In this document: one piece after another, positions 12,560 to 24,442 of the stretch
Layout of the letters: each line of letters starts with the position of its first letter
Numbering within the stretch: the stretch's first letter is position 1
DNA from: Branchiostoma floridae
Taxonomy: Eukaryota; Chordata; Leptocardii; Amphioxiformes; Branchiostomatidae
Direction: 5' to 3'
Length of the DNA stretch: 64,000 nt
NCBI RefSeq assembly: GCF_000003815.2
Contig: NC_049988.1
Span: forward strand, 23,867,429-23,931,428
The notes under the pieces: generated by a model
Told to the model about the DNA's origin: nothing
Database searches by the model: none
What the model saw: only the letters and a program-made list of their open reading frames with translations
Made by a program: the position numbers and the translations under genes

Positions 12560-13516
12560 GGTTATGTAGAGAGAAACACCGACAGCAGAGTTCTCAACAA
12601 ACCATGTCCAACATGTCGGCATCGGGAAACTCCAAAAATAGGCTTGTCAAAGAGCACATTTCGCAGGCAACAGCTAACCCACTGATACTTCCTCTGTACG
12701 TGTCAGTGTTTTGGCGCGGGTTGTGCCAAGAAAACAACGCTGAGTGCCAGCATACATACAGTGCCTTGCGAGTTTTCCTTTCTGTGTTTCATGTGGCTTG
12801 GACTAAGCCTACCATGGCATGGTATATCTTTACACGGAAGAGTTGCTATAGCCCGTCCCCTATTACTGACACCTCCTCAAACACGGGAAATGCATTTTAC
12901 GTCCCATCCGAAAAACGGATGCAGCCCCAACCGAAATGTCCTTCTCATGAGTAAAACCGGGTCCCCAATAAATTGTCACCAGGAGCTCAACTGTGAGGCT
13001 ACTAACAGTTGAGCTACAGGGGGATCCCTGGATGCTAGCACACAGCAATCACAATCATCAATCAATTTTATGGTCCATTTCGTACGCATAAAGACCTGCC
13101 ATCACTATACAAAAGATATCACATGCACATGGTTCATTTGGCACAGATGAAAAGCCGCCACAACAAAAGATATGATACCACGTGTAACTGTTTTGAAACA
13201 TCTGAAGGTAAGCACAACAATGGAATGCTAGAACACGGTCCTGGTGAACTTATATTTAGAACATGGTGTGCCAAAACACCTTTCCTGGGTATAGTGAAAA
13301 GGCCACAAAGAATTGCAACAACAGCCGCAATACCTAGCATATAGCAACAACAAAAAGCAACAAATCGCATCTCTACAACTTCTACGCATTGCCCATCTAT
13401 AAACCAAGTAAAAATTACATATAGTGGGCCTATCTAAATTTATCTATCTATGATATGAAGAGACTTTGAGACTGTATTTAAAATCCGTGAATAACTTCAT
13501 CAGGTTGGCAATTATT

Positions 13517-13599
13517 CATATAGTAAGGTTCTTTTAGCACAACCAGAAAATAACTTACTTCCGACGTTTCTGGTTGTGCTAAAAGAACCTTACTATATG
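13517..13599. repeat. Long perfect-arm inverted repeat
   Basis: The arm CATATAGTAAGGTTCTTTTA continuing GCACAACCAGAAA is repeated in reverse complement after a ~17-nt spacer. Both outer sides carry a GTATTTAAAATC phrase (near 13473 and 13598), which may be a duplicated target. Confidence 0.75.
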
Positions 13600-14157
13600 T
13601 ATTTAAAATCGTTAATGGTGTGTCCGGGGGTACACGACTAATCTTCCTGGACTTCTTCACAGACTATTCTTATAAATAAATAAATAAATACATGGACATA
13701 ACACACAGACACGAATATCATCAAATATTCTTTTGACAAAGATTTAAACAATACACACAACTAAAGTTCAATTAGCTTGGGGAAGCTTTCGAGACGAACT
13801 CTGTCTCTTTGTCAACCCAGAGGTCTCATCTTGGAGTTTCATTGTCACGTAACGGTTGATGGACATCGTCACGTGACAGGCCACAGTTATACACAGGTCT
13901 CAGGTAGTGGCGCCCCCTGTCCCTGTTCAAAGTGCTCTTCTGTCGACGGATCTGGATGGCCTCCCGCACACCCCTCGCAAACCATGAAATATTCACACAC
14001 TATCACCGTAACTTTAAAATCAGTCGTACTACTTACTATAGGCGCAGTCGAGATCATTTCAGTTCAGTTGAGATGACACTCTGCAGAGTTCGGTATTAAA
14101 GGACTGTAAAACTGAGCCGTCTGTAGTGCTAGTGGTAGCTGTTTCGTGGCTTTTGTG

Positions 14158-14733
14158 TAACAAGTCTTTCCAAAGGAGTTTGTCATTGGATTGTCTAATT
14201 TCTAGGCGCACTTGGAACCGAAGTTCTGTGGTTTCGTTGTTTGTTAACACAGGACAGTTTACTCCAGAAGACCGTTTTCCATTGACCGTACATACTAGTA
14301 TGTTTGCATAACAAAACCAGCAGACGGATGTAAACAAGTTCAACGTACAGCCAGCTCCAAGCGACAAAGCTCCACACCATCACGTCTTTGTTACTGCGTG
14401 ATTGTGTACGTTTCTACCTGATGTTCGTTCGATAGAGATGGTCGCTGATTCTTCTGGCTTTGTAGCTAAAAGCCTTTCCAAAGGAGTTTGTCATTGGCTT
14501 GTTTGATTTGTAAATGAACTTTGAAGCAAGACAAGTTCTGTGGTTGCGTTGTTTGTTAACAGAGGACAGTTTGAAAACTATATTTCCTTTGACCATAACA
14601 AAACCGCAGACGATTGTAAACAATTTCAACGTACAACGTTAACTAGCGCTAAGCGACAAAACTTCCCACCATCAGACATCACATCTTTGTTACTGCATGT
14701 ACATTTCTGCCTAATGTCCGTTTAATATAGATG
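14158..14733. repeat. Tandem duplication, two ~280-bp units
   Basis: Both units contain CTTTCCAAAGGAGTTTGTCA, GTTCTGTGGTT, GTTGTTTGTTAACA and CATCTTTGTTACTGC-like sequence in the same order. No coding content is recognised. Confidence 0.75.
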
Positions 14734-15991
14734 GATGTTCCGCGGGTCAATTTCCCATAAACCCACCGCGGGAGGTGCCGATAGTCCCACCTGGTCCCGC
14801 GGGGTGGTCCTTCCTCGGTAATTACGTTTCTGTCGGCAATTTTCCTGACGTTACTTTTTATGATATACTATGGCAAGTAATTATGCATATGGTGCTCCCC
14901 GCTTCTCTTATGCAGTAAAAGAGACTATGGAGGGGTAATGGTTGATGGCTGAGATGCAAGTGTTGAGCTTTTCTTAAGTTAATCTTTGTCTAAACGTGTG
15001 TAACTTCCTGCTGTATCGTTATCACGGAGGTACTACGTAGTGCCACTATGCACGTGTTTTTATCTACCTCACGTTAACCTTACAATGTAAGAAAGTAGTA
15101 GAAACAGTCTTCTAGCACCTAGGGATTCGAACCGGCGCCAAATCAGGGCATACCACAAACCCAGTGTGCTAAACTGTTCCGCCAAAAGCTCAGAGCATGG
15201 TCAGTTAAGCGGTGCTTGCTTGTACCCTACTGTCACAAAAATTTGTGTCCAATTGTTTTGTTTTTCACCTTTATTAGTATAGCTTTGCTGTACAAACATC
15301 GCGTGATTCAATTTCTGTTGACCTGTTCTGTTGTATTCAACATCATATTCAGGTCTATTGTCAAGCACTGCTATACATACATACACCAGTAACAAGTTAT
15401 GATGTAGGATCACAACCAGGTGCCTTTCGTCTGTATCATTTATTCAAAACAATAAAAAAAGTACAGTATTCTTTGTTCCGTAAGTCTTGTATACTTAAAT
15501 TTTCATTTCACTGAAGAAAGATAGCTGTGGATGCTGCCAGAAACGTTTGAATAAACATAGTCCGATAGAAAGATTGATTGAACTTCTACTTTCGCCTTGA
15601 AGTTCGAAAAAAACGACTTTCCAAATTCAAATTGACCAGTGTGCATTGCATGATACATGTAGATGTCTCTACTCGATATCATATGGCTGCCCGCATCTGC
15701 GGCACTGATAGGTATTTATAAAAAACATACTTAATGGGAACAACCTTAAATGATTTGACCTCGCGTCACTCTATCGATCTCTAGCCTCGGAAACAGGCGT
15801 CTTGGGAAGCGTCCTGACATGCTGTACTATAGTTCATTACGTATTTCATCCCACTTCCTCACTGCTTTGTTGTGGCTGCCAATGATCTAGAGGACGTTCA
15901 ATGGATGTCTCGAGTTCGAAAGGTGTCATTCCCGAGCACGTTAAAGAACCCATTACACTTATATTAATGAAAAGATTGTGGGTCCTTTCCG

Positions 15992-16270
<279 letters not shown>

Positions 16271-18480
16271 GAGATATTGCTGAAGTGTAAGTCTCATCCA
16301 TTTAACATAAAGAACTTATTTCAGTGCCGAAAATTACACCGAGGAAAACTCAGCCATCAGAATACGGCAACATTCCCAAGAAAATAAATCATTTAGGTGG
16401 AAAAATTTGACCAAATTGAAACGCCCACTGAGAAGCCTTCTTTAAGGCTACCCAATTTAACGCTTCAGGTGTTGTCCCTGTAGCCAGTGTCGTGTTTTAG
16501 CGGAGCACTTCTGTGTCATGCTCAGTAGAGCATGGCTTCATCAAAAGTCGGGGTCAATGACCCCGTTACCATGGCGATAGGGAAAGGCATCGCCACACAG
16601 TTTGAGCTTGTAGAAACTGCGCTGGGTACAACAGAGGCTATGTGTGTTGTGTACAGATAATGAACATCTAACTAGAGTTCGGGGACCTCATACCTCCATG
16701 AAATATTTATTGCTTTTTTGTGGATGGTATGTATGTTTATAGTTTTCTTCTGAAAACACAGATAGAGTAATACATTAAATGTGCCTTGAAGTGGAATAAG
16801 TGAGAATAGACTTATGTCCTGATCCGGATTTCACTAACAGAAAGGTGTTCTCGAACTGTAGGAAGGCAATACTTTCAGGATTGACCTGCCATATCAAACG
16901 TTGTTATACGCCGCGACCTACCAACCTGATGAAACTATCTAAACACAGCACAATGCACATAGCGAACGAAAGGCATCCCGACCCAATTTCTGCTTATAGC
17001 ACATGTATTCTGGTATTGTTTGCTGCAAGGTGATGCACTGTGTACAGTACATACAGGTGTCATTATCCCGAAAACCCTCCTATTCTTCGCTATGTACAAG
17101 CATAAAAAATATTACAAAAGGGTGTCACTGACAAGCTGTAGATTATAGGATCATAGTATCATGGCATTGGTTGTGACAATAACACGAGTTGAGTTTTGTA
17201 CAGTATGCAGAGGTAGGTAATTCATCAATGTACAGAAAATCCTCAATTTCAACCAGCACATTACAACAATGGCAGCTGTCACGACCATAGCGAATAATAC
17301 ACTATTCTGGGTATTGTGTCTTACAAGGCCATTATATGCGCTATACCACGTCTGGTGACCCATTTTTGTTGTATTAAAGTTCGTTGTGCTTGGGATAAAA
17401 AGTATAATAGTATTCGGCACTGTAAACATGTATGACTATACTATATATAACATGTGTTTTCTTTACAATAACAGAATCGTGTCCTACTAGTTATAGCTGG
17501 ATTGTGACGCCCGTCATTGTTGTTATAATATCCATTGTTTATACTTATGTATTGTTCATACTTGTGTATGGCAAGGCGATGTGCTATGTACAGTGTATGC
17601 AGATTATCTGTGCCGAAAAACCTGCTATGTTTTGCTACAAGTAATATGTACATTAAAACAAACAAAATATCGCCACAAGCCAACTATGGCGTAACGAACA
17701 CACTTCTGGTATTTCTGACAAAGTAACTCGCTATGTACAGTATATACACATTCACTACACCGAAAATCCTCATCATTTTACTCAAAGCAAAATGAATATT
17801 AAAGCAAACAAAAATCGTCACGATTTAACTATAGCTTATCGAAACCTTTTGTTCCTTGAGAGGCCAAACATTATTAAAAGTGTATATACAAATTCACTAT
17901 ACCGATAATCCTCTTGAATGTTTACTCCCAGCACAATAAACATAACAACAACAATGACAGACTTAGTCTGGAATTCTTAATCAGTACAAAGTCCTGGTAC
18001 GTAGCAGCGCAGAATGCCATGAAATGTTCTATAAGAACTCTGTTAAACTAAACATACAAACAACCTTATATACATATTACACCAACAATATTCTGTTTAG
18101 ACAACGCCGATGTGCATCCTAGGCCAAGAAAGGCCAATATAACATATAAACCAACTACTAACGATTTGGAATAGTTGTTGGTAAGTCTTTGAATACGAAC
18201 TACCAATCACCAAAGTAATGCGAACAAAATGATATTCATAACATAAAGACATGTTGCCTGGCTTGTCCACATCAAAGATGCTGTCTTTGACATCTATACT
18301 TGTAAGACATGAATGCCTACCAGTACCACAGCCCTGACAAGGACAACGTATGCAAAAGTTTCCACATTACTTGGATCAAGTAAACATAATCTAAATGTAA
18401 AGGTACTGTGTTCTTCTTCTTTCGTTTTGAGGCTACCAACTTCAACTTGCTGAAGACCTTTGTAGCCTATATACTCATTT

Positions 18481-18612
18481 TTCACTTGAGTGAAGTGAGG
18501 AAAGTCGTGTTAAGTGCCTTTCCCAAGGGCACAAAATCGGTGACACGGCGGGGTTCGAACTCAGAAACTTCTGGACCTCAAACGTGCTGGCGATTGCGCC
18601 ACGCGGTCCCAC
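18481..18612 (-). mobile_element. tRNA-derived SINE
   Basis: Read on the minus strand it begins GGGACCGCGTGGCGCAATCG (A-box-like), continues to TCTGAGTTCGAACCCCGCC (B box) and then TTGTGCCCTTGGGAAAGGCA and CACTTCACTCAAGTG. The copies at 22354-22518 (plus) and 22808-22950 (minus) have the same order of blocks. Confidence 0.75.
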
Positions 18613-18662
18613 AAAAACACAGTGTGTTTAACACTATTAGGAGCACATTTGGACTACAATAG

Positions 18663-21600
18663 CTACATCTGCCACACATGTTGCCTGGCCTGCCTCCCTT
18701 CTGGTGCAGGATTATCCACGATCATGATGAGCGGGACCCTCGGCCTCCTCGTTGCGCTCTGCCGAGGAGCTGCCCCGGGAGGGTCCGGTCCTCCCACGGC
18801 CTCATCCTCCTCCGTCTGCTGCCCTTGCTCCTTCTTGTTGCCATCGCTGTTCTCTAGATCTTCTGTCTCCGCCTTATCCTGTCCAAGATTGTCTTCCCCC
18901 GTCTCTTCCCCTTCCATCTCCTCCTCTATCTTGTCCTCCACCTAAAGAACAAGAAATAGCCATGTCTTTAAGTACCAGAGTTACCAACCTAGCATTGATA
19001 TGTTCACATTGAATCACATTTTCCCAGAACTATCGTAGAGCGGAATGTGTTATCACCAAGCGCGATAGGGGCATCTTCTCTGGGTAGTTTCAAATAATAG
19101 ATGTGCAAAAGCTAGGTGTGACGGTTCGTTCAGTGTAATATAACCAGCTGCTGCCTCGCTGCGTGCCTGCGAAGCTGACGTGTTACGCCGATGGGCGGTT
19201 ATACAGGCTATGCAGATACAGATATAGATATATGGATGCAGATACAGATATTTAGATACATATATGTAGATACACATATGTGTAGATACAGATACAGATA
19301 TATAGATACAAATATTGATATATGGATACAGATACAGATACACAGATACAGATATAAATATACGGGTACAGATATTTAGATACAAATATAGATATATATG
19401 AATACATATACACATATAGAGAGAGAGATAGATAGATAGACAGATACAGATATAGATATTTGGACACAAATACCTTCTTGATGGCCTGAGAGATGAGATC
19501 GAAGATGGTGGCCAGGTAGGCCAGACCGACGACGATCCATATCTTCATGAGGACCCTGTACCCGGCCCAGTACGGCTGTTTCTGGTTCCCCGTCACGAAG
19601 TCCCCGAACCCGATGGTGCTCAGCGACACGAACATGAAGTACACTGACTCCAGGAAGTTCCAGTTCTCCACGTGATGCACCACCTGTAACAGAAACAGGA
19701 AGGAACAAATTCTGGTACAGAGAAGATACAGAGTAGAAAGATACAGAGTAGAAACAGAAAATAATAAATCCTGACTCCCTGGGTTCGAACCCGCGCCGCC
19801 AGATCACAAACTCAGCAACGCAAACCACTACGCTAAAAGGCTGACAGTCGTTTGACACGAACATGAAGTACACTGACTCCAGTAAAGTCCACTTCTCCAA
19901 GTGATGTACCACCTGTAACAGAAACAGATAGGAACAAATTCTGGTACAGAGAAGATACAGAGTGGAAAGGTACAGAGTAGAAACAGAAAAGAACAAATCC
20001 TGACTCCCGGGATTCCAACCCGCGCCACCAGATCACAAAACCAGCAACGCAAACCACCACGCTAAAAGTCTCAGTGCTTGAACCTGACTGTTACACTACT
20101 CCCCTTTTCTTTTCAAGATTCGTCCTCAAATCTCCGAGTTCGATATCCCTGCGTGGCAAATCGCTAGCCTGTTACTCACAATGTGGCAGGCACATCTCAC
20201 AGGGTCGGCATGGGAACCAATATAAAAAGGGAGCAGAAACAGAAAGAAACCATTACCCACCCAAGCGGGCACGAGGAAGAACATGCCCGTCCCCAGGAGC
20301 AGGCAGACCGCCCAGGCGAGGTGCGAGGCTTGAGACGGGGTGCACTTCGGGTGGCGCTCCTGGATGGTGCTGGTGACCCTCCGGACCACGTCACTCATCA
20401 CTCCAGCTAGTCCGCTTAGAAACGCCGCTGGGAGGAATGGATGAAGGAATTAATGTAGTAGTAGTACATAATAGTAGTAGACTGGTTTATTAATATCCCT
20501 GTCACATTTGGCAAAAATCGATCGGACGACGATACAGCGGCAATCGTTCGAGCCTCGCTTATGATTACAACCTTATTGCACAACAATTGTGCAAGGTACA
20601 ACGTATGGCTTATAAGTGACAGCCTTGGTGACAGGGACGGTTTTCAGGTGAAATACGCGCAACCCACTTTCGATCTTAAATATGGCCGATCTTCCATCGA
20701 TACGCCCGAAGATCGTGGATAATGTTACAAGGGTATAAGCAAGACGCATAACAGTCCTCCTGGCAGGCTTGGGGGCTGAATTGCGAGGATGTTACATTGA
20801 TGAGTCTTACAAAGAGCAAACTTTGTGGAAATGGTCATTTGGGGATTAATCTTTAGGAACCTGAAATCCTTGCCCCAAGCCTAAGTAAGTCTAAGTAAGT
20901 ATCTGGTATTCAGACCTGTAAGCGAGATACCATTTAACTTTGTAACTACATTTAGCAAACGAGATATCAAACCAGAAGTCCCGCTGCAATACCGTAACAG
21001 GCCGCTAGGGGGCCCAAAGTCCAATCGTTTTCAGGTTTCATCAAGATCTACCCACATATCGAATATCAATACAATCCATGTAAGTGTTCTTAAGTTATTC
21101 TGATCTTCTACAAACGTACAAACATACAAACGCTGCCCAAAACATAACCTTCTTGGCGAAGGTAATAACAATTGTCTCTACATTTCAATTACATTATCTG
21201 TTATCCATACCTGTGAGTGGAATGCCCAACAGCGCGTAGAAGATGGTGAAGATCCGTCCGCCTTTAGTCTTGGGAGTGGTGGCACCATAACCGATAGTCG
21301 TCACCACCGTCATAGAGAAGGTAGTGGCGGGGATGAAATCCCAGTGAGGCGGGGAGCTGTCGGTCTCGTCACTGAAGGGGTCGAGTCCACTTTCTGAAGC
21401 CTGCCACACTGCGTCAATGATGTCTTCTAGTTCGTACTGAGACAGGACTATCGTAGGGACGTGCTTGCGTCTGATCATGTTTCGATTTGTAGTATTGGTT
21501 GTTGCATTTGTGTTGTTGTTGTTGTTGCCGAGATCCTCTGGAGTTGGAGTCTCCCAGGTCAGGTTTTTGTGTTGTAGATCCAAGTTGATCTTCGCTCTCT

Positions 21601-21925
21601 TCACGAGCTCGGCTACTTCCTTTGGTGTGAGGTAGTGGTCGGGGTCGTCGGCGGCTTGTTTTGTGTAGTCGTCAAAGGCGTAGTAGTCATTGTCGTCTGA
21701 GGTGTAGTTTTGAAAGTAGTCATCGTCAAACAGCCATTCTTCGTGTTCCTGTTGCTCCTTGTGGAACAGGAAGGTTTTCTCACGGATCTTCCTCTCGTTG
21801 GGGGACTCCAGAATGTGGAAAACTCCTCCGCCGAGAAACAGGTAGCCCACAAACGCCACACCTAAGGCGAGGAGCGTGGTCTTCTTCATTCTACGTCGCG
21901 CGAGGTTCACACTATAATTAGGCAC
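18663..21925 (-). CDS. Two-pore-domain (K2P) potassium channel, gene 2, complete
   Basis: Four exons with GT-AG borders: 21925-21211, 20427-20261, 19683-19474, 18941-18663. They join in frame to 456 codons plus stop (intron phases 1, 0, 0). A second start at 21889 (MKK) matches the paralogue and would give 444 aa. Residues: M1 about 14-38; an unusually long extracellular cap loop, about 40-195, with acidic DDDY and DDNDYY patches and several N-glycosylation sequons (NYT, NLT and an Asn-rich run); filter 1 TIGYG at 210-214; M2; M3; filter 2 TIGFGD at 317-322; M4 (WIVVGLAYLATIFDLI); then a strongly acidic cytosolic tail. The family's function is background K+ conductance setting resting potential. 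Pore and M4 look like the TREK/TALK branch. Relative to gene 1 it has an extra intron between PAW and VVHH. Confidence 0.92.
19203..19470. repeat. GATACA/GATATA microsatellite in a K2P intron
   Basis: Imperfect hexamer and tetramer runs (CAGATACAGATATAGATAT and variants). They start a few bases past the 5' splice site of K2P gene 2 exon 3. Confidence 0.9.
19740..20062 (-). repeat. Tandem duplication of intron plus exon start, with tRNA-like SINE pieces
   Basis: The segment at about 19684-19840 is repeated at about 19913-20062. Each copy has a TGTTTCTGTTACAG acceptor tract (minus strand), a ~60-bp stretch with TACAGAGAAGATACAGAGT, and a tRNA-like block. On the minus strand that block has an A-box-like TAGCGTAGTGGTTTGCG and a B-box-like GGGTTCGAACCC. 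Confidence 0.75.
19854..19912 (-). pseudogene. Partial duplicate of K2P gene 2 exon 3
   Basis: After a good 3' splice site the sequence encodes VVHHLEKWTLLESVYFMFVS, matching the first 20 residues of the real exon (VVHHVENWNFLESVYFMFVS). Similarity then stops before the pore loop and runs into SINE sequence. It lacks the selectivity filter and a 5' splice site, so its use in place of the real exon would truncate the channel. Most substitutions leave the peptide similar. Confidence 0.8.
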
Positions 21926-22353
21926 GATCTAGACACAGTTTTTCCTGATATCTGCGAGCCGATAGCTTGTCGCCGACAGCTTTTTCAGCGTCTAGATGGA
22001 ACCACATATATCGCTGTCAAGATGTCGGCAAAATTTCTCCCGAAAGGTCCAGAGTATTCGCCCGATAGCTAAGCAGGGGTCCCCGACAGCTTCCCTACGT
22101 CCTAAGACTGGTGCCTGAATCAGAAACGGCGTCAAATGTACAAAGCCACAAAGCCGAACTCATTAATAATTCAAGCGCGCGTGAGGCGTCTAACAAATTG
22201 CAGCACTTACTACTATAGGATGTCATTGTGTTTTAGTAAAACGGCGATGTCATTGTACAGAAGCATTGAGGTATGTTATGGGGCAAGACCAATATTGTGT
22301 TGTGTTTTCTTTTTATGGGGTCGAGAACGTTTTCATGCAACTGTGGAGATGGC

Positions 22354-22518
22354 GTCGGGCGTGGCGTAACTGGTAGAGCGTTCGGCTCGGAACCTAGAGG
22401 TTCTGAGTTCGATCCCCGCCGTGCCCCGCCCCGACGTTGTGCCCTTGGAAAAGGCACTTTACACCACCTTCCTCACTTCACCCAGGTGTAAAAATGGGTA
22501 CCTTCTGTCTGTACCGTG
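22354..22518 (+). mobile_element. tRNA-derived SINE
   Basis: A box: GTGGCGTAACTGGTAGAGCG. B box: GAGTTCGATCC. The tail is TTGTGCCCTTGGAAAAGGCA followed by CACTTCACCCAGGTGTAAAA. The anticodon-arm region does not make a clean functional tRNA and the extended tail is shared with other copies in the window, so I call it a SINE and not a tRNA gene. Confidence 0.8.
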
Positions 22519-22748
22519 TATGTGGCACTGTTAATATAAGTTAAAAAAACTTGAGTGCAGTGCCACATTGTCCTCGTCTGTCCAAAAAAAGCAAAATAGA
22601 AAAAAAAAACTGTGGAGATTTTTATTGGCGTAGCTAAAGCAAAAACGAATAATTGTTCGCTATATGTTTTTTAATGCGTTGACACAGACGACAACGATAT
22701 GGCACTGCACTTAAGTTAATGGCTTATTTTAACAGTGCCACTTACATA
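22519..22748. mobile_element. Foldback MITE with hairpin-containing ends
   Basis: The left end TATGTGGCACTGTTAATATA, later AGTGCAGTGCCACATTGTCC, matches the reverse complement of the right end (GGCACTGCACTTAAGTTAAT and AACAGTGCCACTTACATA) over about 65 bp. Each end can itself fold, because GTGGCACTG is followed by CAGTGCCAC. A related single hairpin lies near 30048-30082. No coding capacity. Confidence 0.75.
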
Positions 22749-22807
22749 GAACATGCAGAATGTAATTCTAGTATTTTACCTCCCCGACCGAGGTCAGGTA
22801 TCATTTT

Positions 22808-22950
22808 TTTTACACCTGAGTGATCGAAGTGAAGAAGGTCGTGTAAAGTGCTTTTCCCAAGGGTACAACGACGGGGACACGACGGGTATTGAACTCAAGA
22901 CCACTAGGTTCCAAGCCATACACCAGTTACGAAGGCACCAAGTGCGGCCA
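22808..22950 (-). mobile_element. tRNA-derived SINE
   Basis: Reverse orientation of the same family as 22354-22518: on the minus strand it has ATACCCGTCGTGTCCCCGTC, TTGTACCCTTGGGAAAAGCA and the CACTTCGATCACTCAGGTGT tail. With the plus copy it forms a large inverted pair around the MITE. Confidence 0.7.
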
Positions 22951-23965
22951 TGATGCATATGAGTCTGTATGTTTGCGACCCATTTACAACAGAGTACCCC
23001 TCATAGACCGTAATGGTCTCGCCCGGAAATGTTTCACTGTAGCAACAGGTGCATAAACTGTGAGGGAGGTGGGAATTCACTCAAGGACAACCCCTCATGG
23101 AGATTACAATGGTATCGCCCGGCTGGTATGATTCTAGCAACAGGTGCATTTCATGAAGGGAAAACACCCCTCACAGAGACTGCAGTGGTTTCGCCAAGTA
23201 TAACAGGTGCATGGATTAGGCAAATAGTCATAGGCTAGCATCACACCGAAACGGGGTCAGGGTTATGGTATCAGCTGTGAACACAAGGGCATGGTTACCC
23301 CCTCCCCCAACACACACATCAAACATGACGGTAGCCTGGAATGCATCCTATTCTGTTTGTTTATCTATTATTTATTTGCACAAGAAAATACGTGAAACAC
23401 AACACAAAAGCAATACATACAAACAGGTGCAGGAGAAGGGGAATATCGCAAGAAGCTTAAACTAAGCCACCCTTCCAAAAACTAGACTAAATCGATCACA
23501 ATCAATAATTTTACCTCCAGCTTTGTCCACTGATCACATCCAAACAGATCAAGGCTATCCCCCACATTGATTTGTAAAGACCAGTAGGCCGCCTAAGCCT
23601 CGTATCTAAATACCTACCCTTAACCACACATGACCTTGCACAACTCCTAGACAAGGTCTACAGGCCATGGCTGGTCATGTGTTACTGTGACTTTACGGAC
23701 ATGGACCTGACTGATTAAAAGGAAACGGACCGGGAAAGGCTTTGGCATTAAGTAATGGAACGTTCATGGCTGTCTCGTCGTTGTTGGCTTACAGGTAGAC
23801 AATGCTATTCGCTCAACAAAGGAAACGAACAATGTCTCCATACATTTGTTTCTTTACTGGTTTATTTCTGTTCCGCGCTGTGATGCTGGGATCTCTGAGG
23901 TTTGCCTAGTACAGGATCTGTTGTTTGTTTATCTGTTTTTTATTACCTGTTTGTTTGTGTTCCAG

Positions 23966-24442
23966 GCTGTGTTCCAGTAGAAGGCGGAGACCCTCAGGGG
24001 CAGTTAATGCGGGACCTGGTTGTTTGTTTATTTAGATGTTTACCAATTTGTTTGTGTTCCAGGCTGTGTTCCGTTAGGAGGAGGAGACTTTGAGGTACAA
24101 TTGATGCGGGGCCTGTTTGTTTGTTTGTTTACCTGTTTGTTTGAGTTCCAGTAGAATTTGGAGACTTTGATCTGAGGTACAGTCAATGCGGGACCCGTTT
24201 ATATGTTTGTTTGTTTACCTGTTTGTTTGTGTTCCAGACTGCGTTCCAGTAGAAGGAGGCGACCCCGAGGTGCAGCTAATGCGGGACCTGTTTGTTTGTT
24301 TGTTTGTTTATTTATTTACCTGTACGTTTGTTTGTGTTCCAGGCTGTGTTCCAGTAGAAGGAGGAGATCCTGAGGTGCAGTTAGTGCGGGACCTGTTTGT
24401 TTGTTTGTTTGTTTGTTTACATGATGTTTGTTTGTGTTCCAG
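23966..24442 (+). repeat. Exon-fragment array 1 of nAChR gene A (acceptor plus start of exon 2)
   Basis: Five partial copies start at 23966, 24063, 24152, 24238 and 24343, before the full exon at 24443. Each has a GTTCCAG-type 3' splice site and about 55 nt of the exon (encoding [17 protein letters not shown]). Each then breaks at the GACCTGTT of the exon into (TTTG)n. The copy at 24152 lacks the first bases. Most copies stay in the exon's reading frame, and the TTTG linkers read as LFVC-type residues without stops. Confidence 0.9.

Larger units (their letters stand above)
21926..23965. other. Region between K2P gene 2 and nAChR gene A; repeats, no exon identified
   Basis: Divergently oriented genes flank this stretch, so it should hold the K2P gene 2 promoter and possibly the 5' end of nAChR gene A. 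I could not find a convincing signal-peptide exon ending in phase 1. From 22354 to 22950 it is filled by two SINEs and a MITE. From about 22990 to 23230 a CATAGACCGTAATGGTCTCGCC-type phrase recurs three times (near 23004, 23094 and 23175), a short degenerate repeat. Confidence 0.5.

Noticed and set aside
18622-18945. Ser/Pro-rich plus-strand open frame
   Set aside because: Antisense of the acidic last exon of K2P gene 2, whose frame is supported by splice sites and length.
22354-22436. Possible genuine tRNA gene (clear A and B boxes)
   Set aside because: It continues into a tail shared with other dispersed copies and has no clean acceptor stem, so it is a SINE head.
22753-22795. Possible signal-peptide exon for nAChR gene A (short hydrophobic run ending at G/GTCAGG)
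   Set aside because: The hydrophobic stretch is too short and lies between a MITE and a SINE; the donor is weak and there is no other support.
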